A stretch of DNA of 64,000 nt. It comes from Mastigias papua (Eukaryota; Cnidaria; Scyphozoa; Rhizostomeae; Mastigiidae). A model generated the notes under the pieces. It was not told where the DNA came from. It worked only from the letters and a program-made list of their open reading frames with translations, and did no database searches. Below, one piece after another: positions 13,135 to 24,506 of this stretch. A program made the translations under genes and the position numbers. Each line of letters starts with the position of its first letter. Position 1 is the stretch's first letter. The stretch covers positions 18,010,659 to 18,074,658 of the forward strand of contig OZ025270.1 of assembly GCA_964019165.1 (NCBI GenBank). Direction: 5' to 3'.

Positions 13135-14017
13135 TATTGTATATTGTATATTATATACAAGTATATATAGCCTGTAGTAATATACATTAAGTGCAAGAAA
13201 GTTCAGTGCAGAAAATTTTGGTGGGAAAAGATTTGGTGGAAAAAATTTCGGTGAGGTTTCGAGCATTTCGGTGGTAAATTTCATTTCATTTCATTTCATT
13301 TCATTTCATTTTTATTTAGTTACACAGGATATACAGTACATTCAGTAATAAATTGATTTACAATGTGCCCTCCATAAACGGTTCCAATTTCAGTAGAATT
13401 CGTAAAAAATTCGGTGGCTAAATGAATTTTCGGTATTGTCAACTGAAACAGAAAAGATTTTTGAAAAACTCTCGAATTTGGCTCTTTTTAACTAACGCAG
13501 AACAAAACAGGAGTAAATTTTGCATATAGCATATATTCAGTCAGTGATAGCTACAATAATTTAGTAATTATGAATGGGTACTCGGGTTCAATTTCTTCGA
13601 ATAATAGATCATCTATTCATTCAATAACGAAGTTATCTTATCAGAGAAATTAAGCCCCACTTAAGAATACACCGTTGGTCTACTGCGTTTGATGCTGAGA
13701 ATGATCATTAAAACTTATAATACAAGGCAAGTTTATTTCAAGTTTGTCCTGCTCCACAGCAACCAGGGGATTTTATTGAGCGACTGAAGGAAGTTATCGA
13801 GAAAAACTATATTGTACCAGGAAATCCTGCTTTAGACAGAGATTCGGAATTGGAAGAATTGGTTACGATGATTCAAATGGATTGTTCTTAGTCTCCAAAA
13901 ATTTGAGTGCTATACAATCTTGATCTTGACAAATTTTAAAAAGGTTGGTGAGAAAAAATTTCGGTGCCCTCTCATCACCGGAATTAAATGCTTCCGAAAT
14001 TTTTTGCCCTAATGTAT
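13135..14017. other. Intergenic with a short (TTTCA)n tract
   Basis: A TTTCA pentamer array occupies about 13282-13312. No gene is supported in the rest. Confidence 0.5.
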
Positions 14018-14358
14018 ACCGTAAATCCTCGAATTAGCCCCCCTCGAATAAGCCCCCCTCGAATAAGCCCCCCTCGAATAAGCCCCCATGCTAGAACTTC
14101 AAATTGTTAATAAGCCCCCCCTCGAATAAGCCCCCACCCTTGATGACGATGAAGACTTTCATAAAGACTAATGCTCAAATTTATACTGTTCTTGTAATAT
14201 TATGGAGAAAAGGAGCTTTGACAATTAGCTTTTTATACGGCATTTGTCAAATAATTTTATAAGCCCCCCTCGAATAAGCCCCTCCCTCGAATAAGCCCCC
14301 ACCCAAAAAGCATCAAAAATAAATAAGCCCCCAGGGGGCTACTTCGAGGATTTACGGT
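14018..14358. mobile_element. MITE with CTCGAATAAGCCCCC repeats, copy 1
   Basis: Ends ACCGTAAATCCTCGAA and TTCGAGGATTTACGGT are inverse of each other and flanked by TA-rich ends. The palindromic TATACCG/CGGTATA leaves the exact 2 bp duplication ambiguous. Subterminal tandem CTCGAATAAGCCCCC units occur at both sides. Further copies lie at 45171 and 57321. Confidence 0.75.
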
Positions 14359-14500
14359 ATAAAACTTGCACGTCGGTAGAAATCGCATGCGCAATAGGTA
14401 GAATCCTTGACTAAGAGTCAGGCCTGACTACGCATGCCCCCACTCATTGCACTTTGTAGGCCTAATTCAATCAAGGGGTCAATCTACGTTACGAACAAAA

Positions 14501-15104
14501 ATGTGGTATGAAGTCTTACCAGCATTTGCTATAATAGCGGGCGCTATTACCGTCAGTGGTGCTGGTCTCAAACTAATAGACTATTTTGAATGTGAAGGAA
14601 AGGTAAGATTTTCCTGTTTTCTTTTTTTCCATGAAAGCCAAGCATGCATGTTATGCTGTGCCTCTGCGTTTTAGGCCCGTAATGGGAGAGCAACTTTTTT
14701 ACCATCGGTAGTTTTAATGCCATTTTACATTGAGGAATAAGACATTTTTAAGTGTCTACAACTCAACTGAGCCGAGCTTTACTTCATTTATATCTACAAT
14801 AAAACCCTCTGCCTGTCTAACTGCATCATTCAAGTTATGGACGCTGACCTTAGAGAATTGCCGTTGTTGCATCCAGAAATTTATGTATCACAAATGTTTT
14901 TCATGTTTCATATGTATCATATTTCTGACAGTTATCTCGAATTTTACCTTGCAGCCAAAGAGATTTTTCCTGGATGATTTTTCTTTCATGATGATGAAAA
15001 GAGATGAGAGAATCACTGGTTCAATGTACAAACAAAAGGTATCTCACTTATTTTTTGGGAGAAATCCAGAGCTTAAGAAAAAACTTGTGTTTTTCATTAT
15101 TTGA
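14501..15104 (+). CDS. NDUFA1: NADH dehydrogenase (ubiquinone) 1 alpha subcomplex subunit 1 (MWFE)
   Basis: Exon 1 (14501-14602) starts MWYEVLPAFAII, the hallmark start of the MWFE accessory subunit of respiratory complex I, followed by its single hydrophobic segment (residues 5-27), and ends GGAAAG before gtaag. Exon 2 begins at 14955 after ttgcag and encodes PKRFFLDD...MMMKRDERITGSMY, matching the conserved MERDRRISG region. The protein sits in the inner mitochondrial membrane. The 3' end is uncertain. Reading straight on gives a stop at 15102-15104 and about 83 residues. Splicing at 15038 (AAG before gtatct) to an acceptor at 15121 would give a 63-residue product. Known family members are about 70 residues. 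Confidence 0.88.
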
Positions 15105-15189
15105 AAGTTACACTACTACAGTACTAAACCTTATGGTAATGCCAAGTTCACTCCTTTTGTTTTCCACAACACCACTCTCTTTACTGTAC

Positions 15190-15683
15190 CTAATCATCAA
15201 GAGTGCTAGTCATGTTTACCCCATTGCCTAGATACACAAATTTCTTGATAGTTTTTAACTTATGACCATAAACACAGATTGAAGGTTCTTGATAAAGCAC
15301 ATTAGGTGCTGGTTGGTACATGTTTTTTAGGCTGATTTTCAGTCCCAATGCTGTATATGCCAATTCAGAAGCATCCATTAGCTGTTGATTGCCAACTTCT
15401 GTTTGAGCCATGAGATGAGATCATAGTCGTCTGCATAAAGCAGATCACAAACCTGGTTCATGGACACCTTAGTATTTGCATATAGATGTCTGATGTTGAA
15501 TAATTTCCTAAAAGTCCTAAATTCAATATAAACACCATTGTGACAGTCCTTGAAAGCCAACTTAAGCACCACAGCAAAGTACAAAAAAAGTAATATAGGT
15601 TCAAGGATGTCCCATTGTTTAACGCCATTTTCCACTACAGTGGGCTCACCCAGCTTCCCATAAAAGTTAATGGCAGTGGTCAT
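15190..15683 (-). pseudogene. Non-LTR retrotransposon reverse transcriptase fragment
   Basis: Two overlapping minus-strand frames carry the palm region of a LINE reverse transcriptase: an ENGVKQWDIL block (normally NGVKQGD.L.P), LLYADDYDL with the catalytic YADD, and then the thumb block FVYLGN. A frame change occurs near 15378-15411. No endonuclease or tail is attached. The tail fragment at 16020-16802 lies upstream in this orientation, so they are not one collinear element. Confidence 0.8.
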
Positions 15684-15722
15684 ATTATCATGAAAGAACC
15701 TTATATGGAAATGAATTTGTCA

Positions 15723-15839
15723 AAAAAGCGGAAACATTCTTTTACCATACTGAAAGCTTTTTTCGTCCAACATTTCATACTCTGATGAGTGTCGGACGAA
15801 AAAAGCTTTCAGTATGCTAAAAGAATGTTTCCGCTTTTT
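15723..15839. repeat. Long imperfect hairpin enclosing the hammerhead-like motif
   Basis: A 46 bp left arm (15723-15768) is the inverse of the right arm (15794-15839) with one mismatch. The loop is 25 bp. The right arm supplies the 3' half of the hammerhead-like core described separately. Confidence 0.85.
15769..15829 (+). ncRNA. Candidate type I hammerhead self-cleaving ribozyme
   Basis: The core is complete: CTGATGA (15782-15788), short stem II GTGTCGGAC, GAAA (15798-15801), a 3 bp A-T stem III around AGC, then UUUC with predicted cleavage after C15810. CATACT (15776-15781) pairs with AGTATG (15811-15816) as stem I. Beyond an internal loop, AACATT (15769-15774) pairs with AATGTT (15824-15829). 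The weak points are the 2 bp stem II and 3 bp stem III. Short stems are known in Penelope-like and retrozyme hammerheads. Cleavage activity is inferred only. Confidence 0.55.
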
Positions 15840-16019
15840 CGTGCTATAGTGAAGTTCTGTAGTACCAACAGACTTTTCAAGTGAATTTGTGCAGGCAGCC
15901 AAGTGTTCTGTGCAAATGAACAGACAGTCCATTCATACATATGCATACATACATGCATACATGTTGGTTACTCCTTCTTTAAAGAATTTTACCATCTCTT
16001 TAATTTATTGCTGGGCAAC

Positions 16020-16802
16020 CATGTGCATGTAGATGACTCTTCAACCCAGCTACCATCGTGCATGAACATTCACAGATGTGACATGAATTTTCCCACTTTT
16101 GGAGCCAGCAAGCGATTAGCTTGATTATGAGACTTTGAATATTACATAAGACCACTTGCTGACTTGTACACAGACCACATGCTCCACAACTATGAACTGG
16201 TGGATGTGATGATAAAGTTTCTTTAAATACGTGCTCCTAATGCCTACAGAGGTTTACAAGACCAGCCTTTGACAAAGGAAGTCTTTCAAACACAGTGCAC
16301 TTCAGTTCTTCATGTATAGCAGTACACTTCCATCCTGCTACCTCAGAGCACACTGCATGACATATATGCCTCTCTTCAAAAGCTATTCATCCTTCCTTGA
16401 GTTTTTCCTCCATTGAAGACAGTCTGCAGCTATCACTTCCTAGTTATTCTCATCAATCTCCAGTTGTTTCAAATTGTTTCTCAGGTCATCCTACCTTTTT
16501 CTCTTTTTGCACTCTGGTCTTTTTCCTTTCAATAACTCACCATAGAACAGCTGCTTGGAAAGTCTTTCATCATCCATTCTGATAAGATGTCCAGTCCAGC
16601 ACAGTTGATTTTGGATGATCCTCATTTGAATACTAGTGGTGTTGGATTTTTCAAGGACAGCTGTGTCAGGTATGAGAGTATTCAAGTTGATGTGAAGGAT
16701 TCTTCTGATACTATTTTGATGGCACCTTTCCAAACACTTGAGATGCTGCCTATATGTTATCCACATTTCTGAGCAAAAGGGGTCATACATATATGACATC
16801 AT
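16020..16802 (-). pseudogene. LINE C-terminal tail fragment with zinc finger
   Basis: The minus-strand frame from 16802 reads the conserved post-RT tail (EMWITYRQHLKCLERCH, QLCWTGHLIRMDDERL, LFYGELLKGKRP). In broken frames it continues to a C2H2-like finger (CHIC...GLKSHLHAH) near 16020-16085. A (CATA)n-like run at about 15941-15962 may be the 3' tail. Several stops make it non-functional. Confidence 0.75.
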
Positions 16803-17277
16803 CCAGTAGGGGGGAGGCAGGTATTGTCACTATTCAATGTTTTATAACATATGCTTAGAGGGGAAGGGCCACAGTTTCCTCTTGTCAATGTCATCACAAG
16901 GATGCTCGAAATTTGTGCAAAGTCATGATAGTCTCTAAGAATGAACCATCTAGAGATTGCTTTAGTGTTTGTTAGTTCTGTTGTTCTGAGATGAGTGGTT
17001 GGCAACAGGAACATAAAATTAAAATAAAATACTAGTCTTCTTTAGAAAAGCTCCAAACTCTATCTAGGAGAAAGTGTCAACAGTAGCTGCTGCCTTTAGA
17101 GTTGGTCTTCTCTCTGCTTTGCATACATTATTTGGGTGAAATATAGGGGGGGGTATCAAAGTTTGATGTCATTTATTGCTAGAATTGGGGGCTTGCTGAG
17201 AAAACATAGCTCAATTTGCGGGAGGGGAAAAAGTTGCTCAAATGTTGACAACATCATAAATGTATGGTCCCTAAGCA

Positions 17278-17461
<184 letters not shown>

Positions 17462-17553
17462 CTCAGTAGCTTGCGAGTAACCAGGATTTCTCCTTTTTCA
17501 GTGCAGACAGAAACATTATTATTCTCAGAAAAATCAGGAGAAAATTAAAACTT

Positions 17554-17625
17554 GCCACCACCGGGAATCGAACCACGGATCTCTTGCTTTCCGGGCAAGC
17601 GTCTTAACCACTAGACCACAGTGGC
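17554..17625 (-). tRNA. tRNA-like Pol III gene, possible pseudo-tRNA or SINE head
   Basis: The 72 nt minus-strand sequence folds as a tRNA: a 7 bp acceptor stem with two G-U pairs, a 4 bp D stem, and a 5 bp anticodon stem CTTGC/GCAAG. A box (TGGTCTAGTGG) and B box (GGTTCGATTCC) match consensus, and TTTT follows. The loop CCGGAAA would give anticodon GGA (Ser), but U33 is C, the T stem has two mismatches and there is no long serine variable arm. The body resembles tRNA-Glu. A functional tRNA is doubtful. Confidence 0.6.
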
Positions 17626-17651
17626 TTGTTTTAACTCTCCTGGTTTTTAGC

Positions 17652-17839
<188 letters not shown>

Positions 17840-18280
17840 TGGACAATAGGTGAGTATATATAAACTGACAACTCATCAGACAATAAAACTATAGTTCAAC
17901 TTCCTCTACATTGAGATTCTGGCATGGGGAATATGTAAGTTTATGATTTCATCATTTTGTTGAAAGCATGCATGAAATCCCAAAGAAACTAAAAAAATCT
18001 ATGGAATCTAAGCAGATTATTTAAGGGAGATTATTTAAATGCAAAGATGGCAAAAATTATTTAGAGCAACAACCATTAGAGAAAGTAGACTGTGTAAAAC
18101 AGTATTGAGAATATAAAAGCTTAGATTTAATAGATATTGGTCAGTTAGGAAAATATAGAATGAGATTTTGCAATATATGGAATATGTTTTGTAGTATAGT
18201 ACAATTGAAGTATAATATAATTTGTAATATAAACTTGAATTTATATCATATTGCATCGTATTATGGTTCATTATAGTACA

Positions 18281-18384
18281 TCATATTATATTATATTATA
18301 TTATATTATATTATATTATATTATATTATATTATATTATATTATATTATATTATATTATATTATATTATATTATATTATATTAT
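18281..18384. repeat. (ATATT)n pentanucleotide repeat
   Basis: About twenty perfect ATATT units. Confidence 0.97.
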
Positions 18385-19099
18385 GTTGACCAGCAATCAG
18401 GGAAAATGGGAGAAAACCAGGGAATCTAACAAATGTCTAGAGACATTAAGGGGATTTTTGTAATTTGTACTCTTTCAATGTTTCAGTTTCAAAGCAGCTG
18501 CCCCCCCCCACCTGTGGCACCGCATATTCCACCCATGATTGACTGGTAGTGAAAATGTTAAGAAATTGTTCCATTTTGGCCAGGAGAATCAAGGAAAAAT
18601 CAGAGAATTTCAGAATCAAAATCTATAGTGAAGTAATATACTGTAGACTCATGCATATATGCACAAATAAATACTATACATACTTATGCAGCATAGGTCT
18701 TAAGTTCAAAATATTATCCTTATTACAATGCAATACTTTCTCTGCTAAACAGTTTTGGAGGAATCTAACTCTCCATGTTTTCAAAAATGTTATGGTCCAC
18801 TCTCTGACATCCCGTAGCATTGCAGATTGCAGACCATCATCTTTAATCTTTGGCGGTTTTTAATGAGAGGATCAAATGGAGCTGAAAACAGAAAGATGTA
18901 AAATTTTAGTGAACGGTATTGAAGTACATTTGATTGTATATTTGATTTCAACAACCATAACGAACTATGAATAAAGTCCTGGTGTGTAATTCATGTGAAG
19001 TTATTTACAGAATGACAATCTTCAATACAAGTATAAAACAACATCTATCTCTCATTGAAAATTCCAATTTTCGATAAGTTTCTATGTTACGCTGTTAAC
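18385..19099. other. Intergenic, no supported gene
   Basis: Short frames only. A C9 homopolymer lies near 18501. Confidence 0.5.
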
Positions 19100-19534
19100 C
19101 AGGGTTGCCAACTTGGCTTTTTCTAAGCCATATTTGATAAATTTGGCTTTTTCAGAACTTGGTTTACTTTGAACAAGTCATTTTGGCTAAAGCAACAATT
19201 TGGCCTAATTTTGCCATTTCCCGACAGTTTTATCTCCCCCAAGAATAGTAGCTTTGATGAAACGCCCTATTTAATTAATTGATATTAATAGAGCACTTTC
19301 CAGCTGTCTCCACCGAGGGGTTCTTAACTCCACTAGGTTCAAAAGTGAAAATGAGAACAAATTTTACACTTCAATGGTCACTATAGTGTGTTGCTATATT
19401 GTTGGTTTGTTTGCAGATGACATCATATTAGCCTCATGTTGATGATTTCTATCGTTCTTTAGTCTCGTTTTGAAATTTGGCGTTATTTCGTTGTCCATTT
19501 GGCTTTTATTGGTTTTATGAACTTGGCAACCCTG
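19100..19534. mobile_element. hAT-like MITE (CAGGGTTGCCAA ends)
   Basis: The left end CAGGGTTGCCAACTTGG is inverted at the right (CTTGGCAACCCTG). Flanks ctgttaac and ctagcaac agree at 5 of 8 positions, compatible with a decayed 8 bp hAT duplication. TTTGGCTTTT blocks recur near both ends. No transposase. Confidence 0.7.
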
Positions 19535-20280
19535 CTAGCAACATGCTGTCATCTGGAGCTGTAATAGGACACTAAGGGGCCCGCAAAGAAAATTTGCAGA
19601 GTGAGCCCCCCACTAAGTACAGTATTTTATTCTTCCCAAATGCAGATAATGTTTTTTTGTCTTCCTCACAAAGTAATTTAGTCGAGACAGTTTCAAGAGG
19701 ACTCTGTTTTCTTGTATGACATGTTTTAAATTGTTTGTAGGTTCCACACACTGAATGAAGCAAGGCAACAAAAAGAGTAGGAGATATGAAGTCTCGATTT
19801 CAAAGAGAGGTTTGGACATTCATCTGGAAAATGTGTAGATAATGAATTATGTTATTCTGGTTGATTTTTGTTTGAAAGTGTGAAACCTTGAAATATTTTT
19901 TATGTTTCTTTCTTGTTATGTACGTAGGAAGTAATTTGTGATTGATATTTAATGCGCTAATCTTCAAGCTATGACATCGGACTGTCCCATTTCTAAATTG
20001 TAAAACTAAAGTTATTGCTTTTATCAGCCACGTGCGCTACTCTTTCCACATCAACATTTGATAAAAAGATTTCCTTAAGGACAACTATGCTTTTGACTGT
20101 GATAGGCTTCTTAAAATCTTAATAACTGTATCAAGAAACAAGATGTTAGCCCGCCTTTTTATTGGAAAGTCTTTTGACCTAGTACGGAACTTTCTTAGCT
20201 TTTCATGATTTCATTATTAAAACGTTCTTAGGACTTTCTTAGCAAAAATATTCGAGTTTGCATTACACTGCAGCGTTAGA

Positions 20281-20433
<153 letters not shown>

Positions 20434-20467
20434 ACTGCAAAAACATAGCTGTCTAATACAGGGGTTA

Positions 20468-21189
20468 GGGGTCAATCATTTATATCTCTGGGTACCGGAA
20501 CGGGCTAGAATTTACTAAATGGCTAACAGTTTTATACCCCTTCAATTTTTGTCCAAAAGTTTTCATACCCCGTTGAGAAATAAGTAGCAAGTTTCACACC
20601 CCAGTTGCTATCTACCATATAAGGATTTCAGGGTAGATTTCTTCATTGCTACTTTGCTTGAATGCTACTTGAAAGTAGCAATTGTCACTTTCAGCTACTT
20701 AAAAAGATCACCTATAAAAATGCGCTGTGCAAAATTACTTGCTGGGAAATATTGCAGGGGATACCTTTGTACACAATATTGTAAATGTCATTCTTTGTGA
20801 GATTTCTTTGCATAAGGTATAGAAAAGTTTTCATGTGAAAGTTTATTTATGATTGAAACATTTAATTTGAACAAACAGCTGTGATGAATATTAATAGGAG
20901 CACTACAATAACACAGTATACGACAGAACACTTAAATCAGAGAAAAATTGCTATTAGAGAAACTCATACAAGTGTATAGTCATCTATACAAGTGAAGATA
21001 TGTACAGATACGGTGCTCACCAGACTTCTGCAAATCATTGAGCTGATTTTCTTTGTATCTTTAAAGGATTTCATTTTCCTCAAAAATTATCCACAAAGGT
21101 TCAAACTCTCCAAGTGTCCCTGGCAATGTTTTCATACCCTCCCCAATTCTAGCCCGCCCCGGTACCCAGAGTTATAAATGACTGACCCC
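20468..21189. mobile_element. MITE with 45 bp inverted ends and TTA duplication (Harbinger-like)
   Basis: GGGGTCAATCATTTATA...GGGTACCGG at the left is matched by its inverse at the right with about four mismatches over 45 bp. Both ends are flanked by TTA. A 3 bp TWA duplication points to PIF/Harbinger. The 722 bp interior has no recognisable coding region. Confidence 0.82.
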
Positions 21190-21257
21190 TTACCGCAGGA
21201 AATCTATAGAAATTTAGCTAAAACCATGATTGTCTTGCTTGAGTTTTTATATTACTT

Positions 21258-22400
21258 CAGGCACGCAACTAGGAATTTATCGAGAGCAGGGATCCAGTCC
21301 ACATAAAAAGACACACCAAAAATTCTTCTTCAAGAGAATACAGCTTTGGGATATTATTCAGGCTTAGAAGAGCCCGTAGCGAAGGGGGATTTTCAGGAGA
21401 GAGGGGGCACAGCTACTCCAGTCATGGTGACTACCAATCGACTAGGTGACCTAGAGGAAGTTGTGGGAAGATTCAATGCCTCCTTTTGTGGCGTAGGAGG
21501 ACCCACCATGGTTGGGTCCGAGGCGACAGAAAATTTTTCAAATTTCACCCCTCTAGACTGGCCCAGAAAGGCATCAGCCAGGCTAAAATTTTGCTGATAT
21601 TATTATAGTGCTCAATGGAGGATCCACAAAAAATCGTCAATGAAAAGCAAACTTGAAACTAAGAAGTTTCGTGAAAAATGTTTCGGTTGAAGTCCTCCAT
21701 ACTCAAAAGGTGTCATGCCTGATGGATGAGAAACAAAGCACCTTTGGCTAAACATCATTCCCATAGGCAGTGGTGAGCAGGGCGGGCAGGTCTTCCAATT
21801 ATTTCTGAGATTATATTTCGAGATGTATTGAACTGCTGTTTTATCTCATAATGTGATACAATGCCCCCCCCCCAATCTGTGTCACCTCCCTACGGACCTG
21901 TACACTATCAATGGCTATTCTCCACAAGGAAAACATAAACATAAACATAAACATAAACAAAATGGACGAAGAAATTAGGCTCCAAGTTCTCGCCGCTTAG
22001 ACTTTCATGGAGTAAATGATATGCTAGATTTTATTTTTTCTATTAGAATCTTTCATACGAGAGATAGGCAAGGTCACAGTCTCTTGTTTTCTTTGAGTGG
22101 CGCTTTCAACTCCCCCCAAAGCAGAAATATCACCTGGTCGCTATCTGCTTGCAAGCGAGAAGATGATGGAAAAATGTTAGAATGCGCCATTTATTTAGAT
22201 GCACTGAGTCAAACTTCAGAACTATAGGAGGACTGACTCCCTGGTCCCCCTTGGCTACTTACCTTACTTAAAAAATAGAAGAATTTTCAAGATTTCGCTA
22301 CTTTCTAGTCTAAGGATGATTATAATTAGATCTATTCAGCATAAGTGCAAGAAATAGTTCCAAACTTTTCAAAGAAAAAGGGCACTTTTATGCTTTTGAC
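21258..22400. repeat. Dispersed repeat containing a CAGG...CCTG element, copy 2
   Basis: Second copy of the 11842-12910 repeat. The inner element (21258-21900) starts CAGGCACGCAACTAGGAAT and ends CTACGGACCTG, with flanks TACTT and TACAC as a possible decayed duplication. It adds an (AAACAT)n run at about 21925-21960. Short frames in both copies are not conserved as proteins. Confidence 0.65.
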
Positions 22401-23412
22401 AGAAAGGGCAGGGGTTCGGACCCGCAGGACCCCCCCCCGCAGTTGTGCGCCTTGACTGATCAACTTTTTTAGGTCTCAAAAATCCAATGTCGAACTTCCT
22501 TAACTTTTTTAAAGTTGTCGAGTACTATTGTCTTATAAACCACTTTGTTATAAAAAAGCAATGTATTCTGACATCGCTGTGTTTTTGCACACGGCCCCAA
22601 AAAATTTGATAGCTATATGATTAAGAACTGTTAAGAATGCCGTGTTTTCTCAATATCCAATGTCATAATTTACGCTTCAATGGATTAAGACACTTACCAG
22701 TGTCTTGCCCGCTATCTTTTAAAGTATTCTGAATGTTAACTGTGGTCACTAGAGATAAAGACTGTTTACAGTCTGACAACCCGTAGATCTTTTGCCTCTG
22801 CCGAGCTGACTCATTGTTTGTGTAAGATTTCAATCGGTGTACCTAGAGTTACAAGTACCATGTCATGCTAAAAATTATTGCTTTTATGATTTGGTTCTTA
22901 ATCCATACATTCATTCATTCATTCATTCATTCACTCATTCATTCTTTCATTTTATGGCCAATACCCTTAACTGTGTATAGGATACGATTTAAGCTCGCAT
23001 TACTCCAGAAGAATGTGGTTAATGCAAACCATATGAACATTAAAAGAGAGCATTTTTATTCCCGCAAGGTCAACATGTGTCTCTGAAAAGTGCAATATCC
23101 ACAAGACTAACAGCTTCCCACTATGTACAACCTAAAAAGGAGGGCACGGGGGTCAATACCCAAAGCAATGTCCCGATATATGGCTCAACAAAATCACTCA
23201 AATTCAATGGGACGATGTACCTTGACATAAGTAACAGGCTAGAGAGATATCTAGAGAGAACTTACGGTAGGTTATACGGCAGGTCATCCCTGGGGTGTAG
23301 GAGTGTCTCACACCCCCGGACAACAATTCTGTGGACAGTTTCCCAAACTTTACCTTTTTTGTCAGAAAATTGCTTTAAGATGAACAATGATTAAGAGCCT
23401 TAAATGCATTTA
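22400..23412. other. Intergenic, no supported gene
   Basis: Contains a short (ATTC)n tract near 22908-22940. No domain is recognisable. Confidence 0.5.
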
Positions 23413-24506
23413 TAGATTCACACAATTCAAAATTTCCTGAAGATATTTTTCAGTCATGTAAACCAAGCCCAATTGTCTGCAAATTGTATGTCCTGCATCC
23501 CTCCACCAAATACAATATCTAGTAACAGTACTGACCACAGAGTTTGAGTGTTGTCGCTCGCTAGAGCTGAAACACATTGTAATGAGTTCATTTACTTTTA
23601 ATGTTAGAGCTGGTTCGCTAATATCAAAAAACTTTGCTTTTCACACTTTGCCTTCCCTTGATAGAACCCTCTAGCACTCAGGATAAGCATGAACAATTGT
23701 ACAAGACTTTCGGTACTTTGTCTAGCATTATCGTCGTCAACAACATCAATTATGTATATGTTCGTCTCTTGCTTGTCCTGTCATATTACATGCTGTCTCC
23801 TGTTTCCAGAAAGGATTGGATATTAGAGTTATCCCAAACACGAGGACCATTACCTTTTACGTCATATACCTGACCGTTCTTTTAGGAAGGTCGTTTACTC
23901 TTTACCGAGTTTTTACAGGGTTTTACGGCATATTTGCCGGGTTTTTTACGAAGTGTTTACATAGTTTTTACGAGGTATGCCTACGTATGAACTTTACTTA
24001 AACCCAGCCTATGATCTGACTTCAAGGCGTTCCCTTGTGTTGTCCAGACAGTCGCAGCGTTTGTTTGAATGATGTATAGTGTATGAACATTTGAGGTGTC
24101 ATCGTGTGGACTTTTACTATTACAGTCGCAGTAACACAGCACTGCTTTCTCGGTAGTAGGCTTTTGCCGGTGTTTCACAGAATCGATCCAATTGGTTTGT
24201 AAACTGTGCAGATTCGACATATTTGGTGTCAAACGTTTAGCTGCGAGCAAACCATGGGTGTTTGGTGTTCGTCAAACGAAGCGTGAATACACACCCTGCA
24301 CCCTCGCAAATCCGTCAGTTTTACGCAGATCAACTCTCTACACAGGAAGCAACCGTGACTCTGTTGCAATCGTCTGATAAACAATGGACGCTTGCGTCAT
24401 ACACCCTGCTGTGTTCACTCTTCAATAACAAGGGAGGCGCTGTACTTCTTCAGAGCAGTCTACTGAGGTGTACGAGCCACAGGTAGAAACAATCACCTAT
24501 AACACA

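Noticed and set aside
17554..17625. Functional tRNA-Ser(GGA)
   Set aside because: No long variable arm, C instead of U at position 33, and T-stem mismatches; kept only as tRNA-like.
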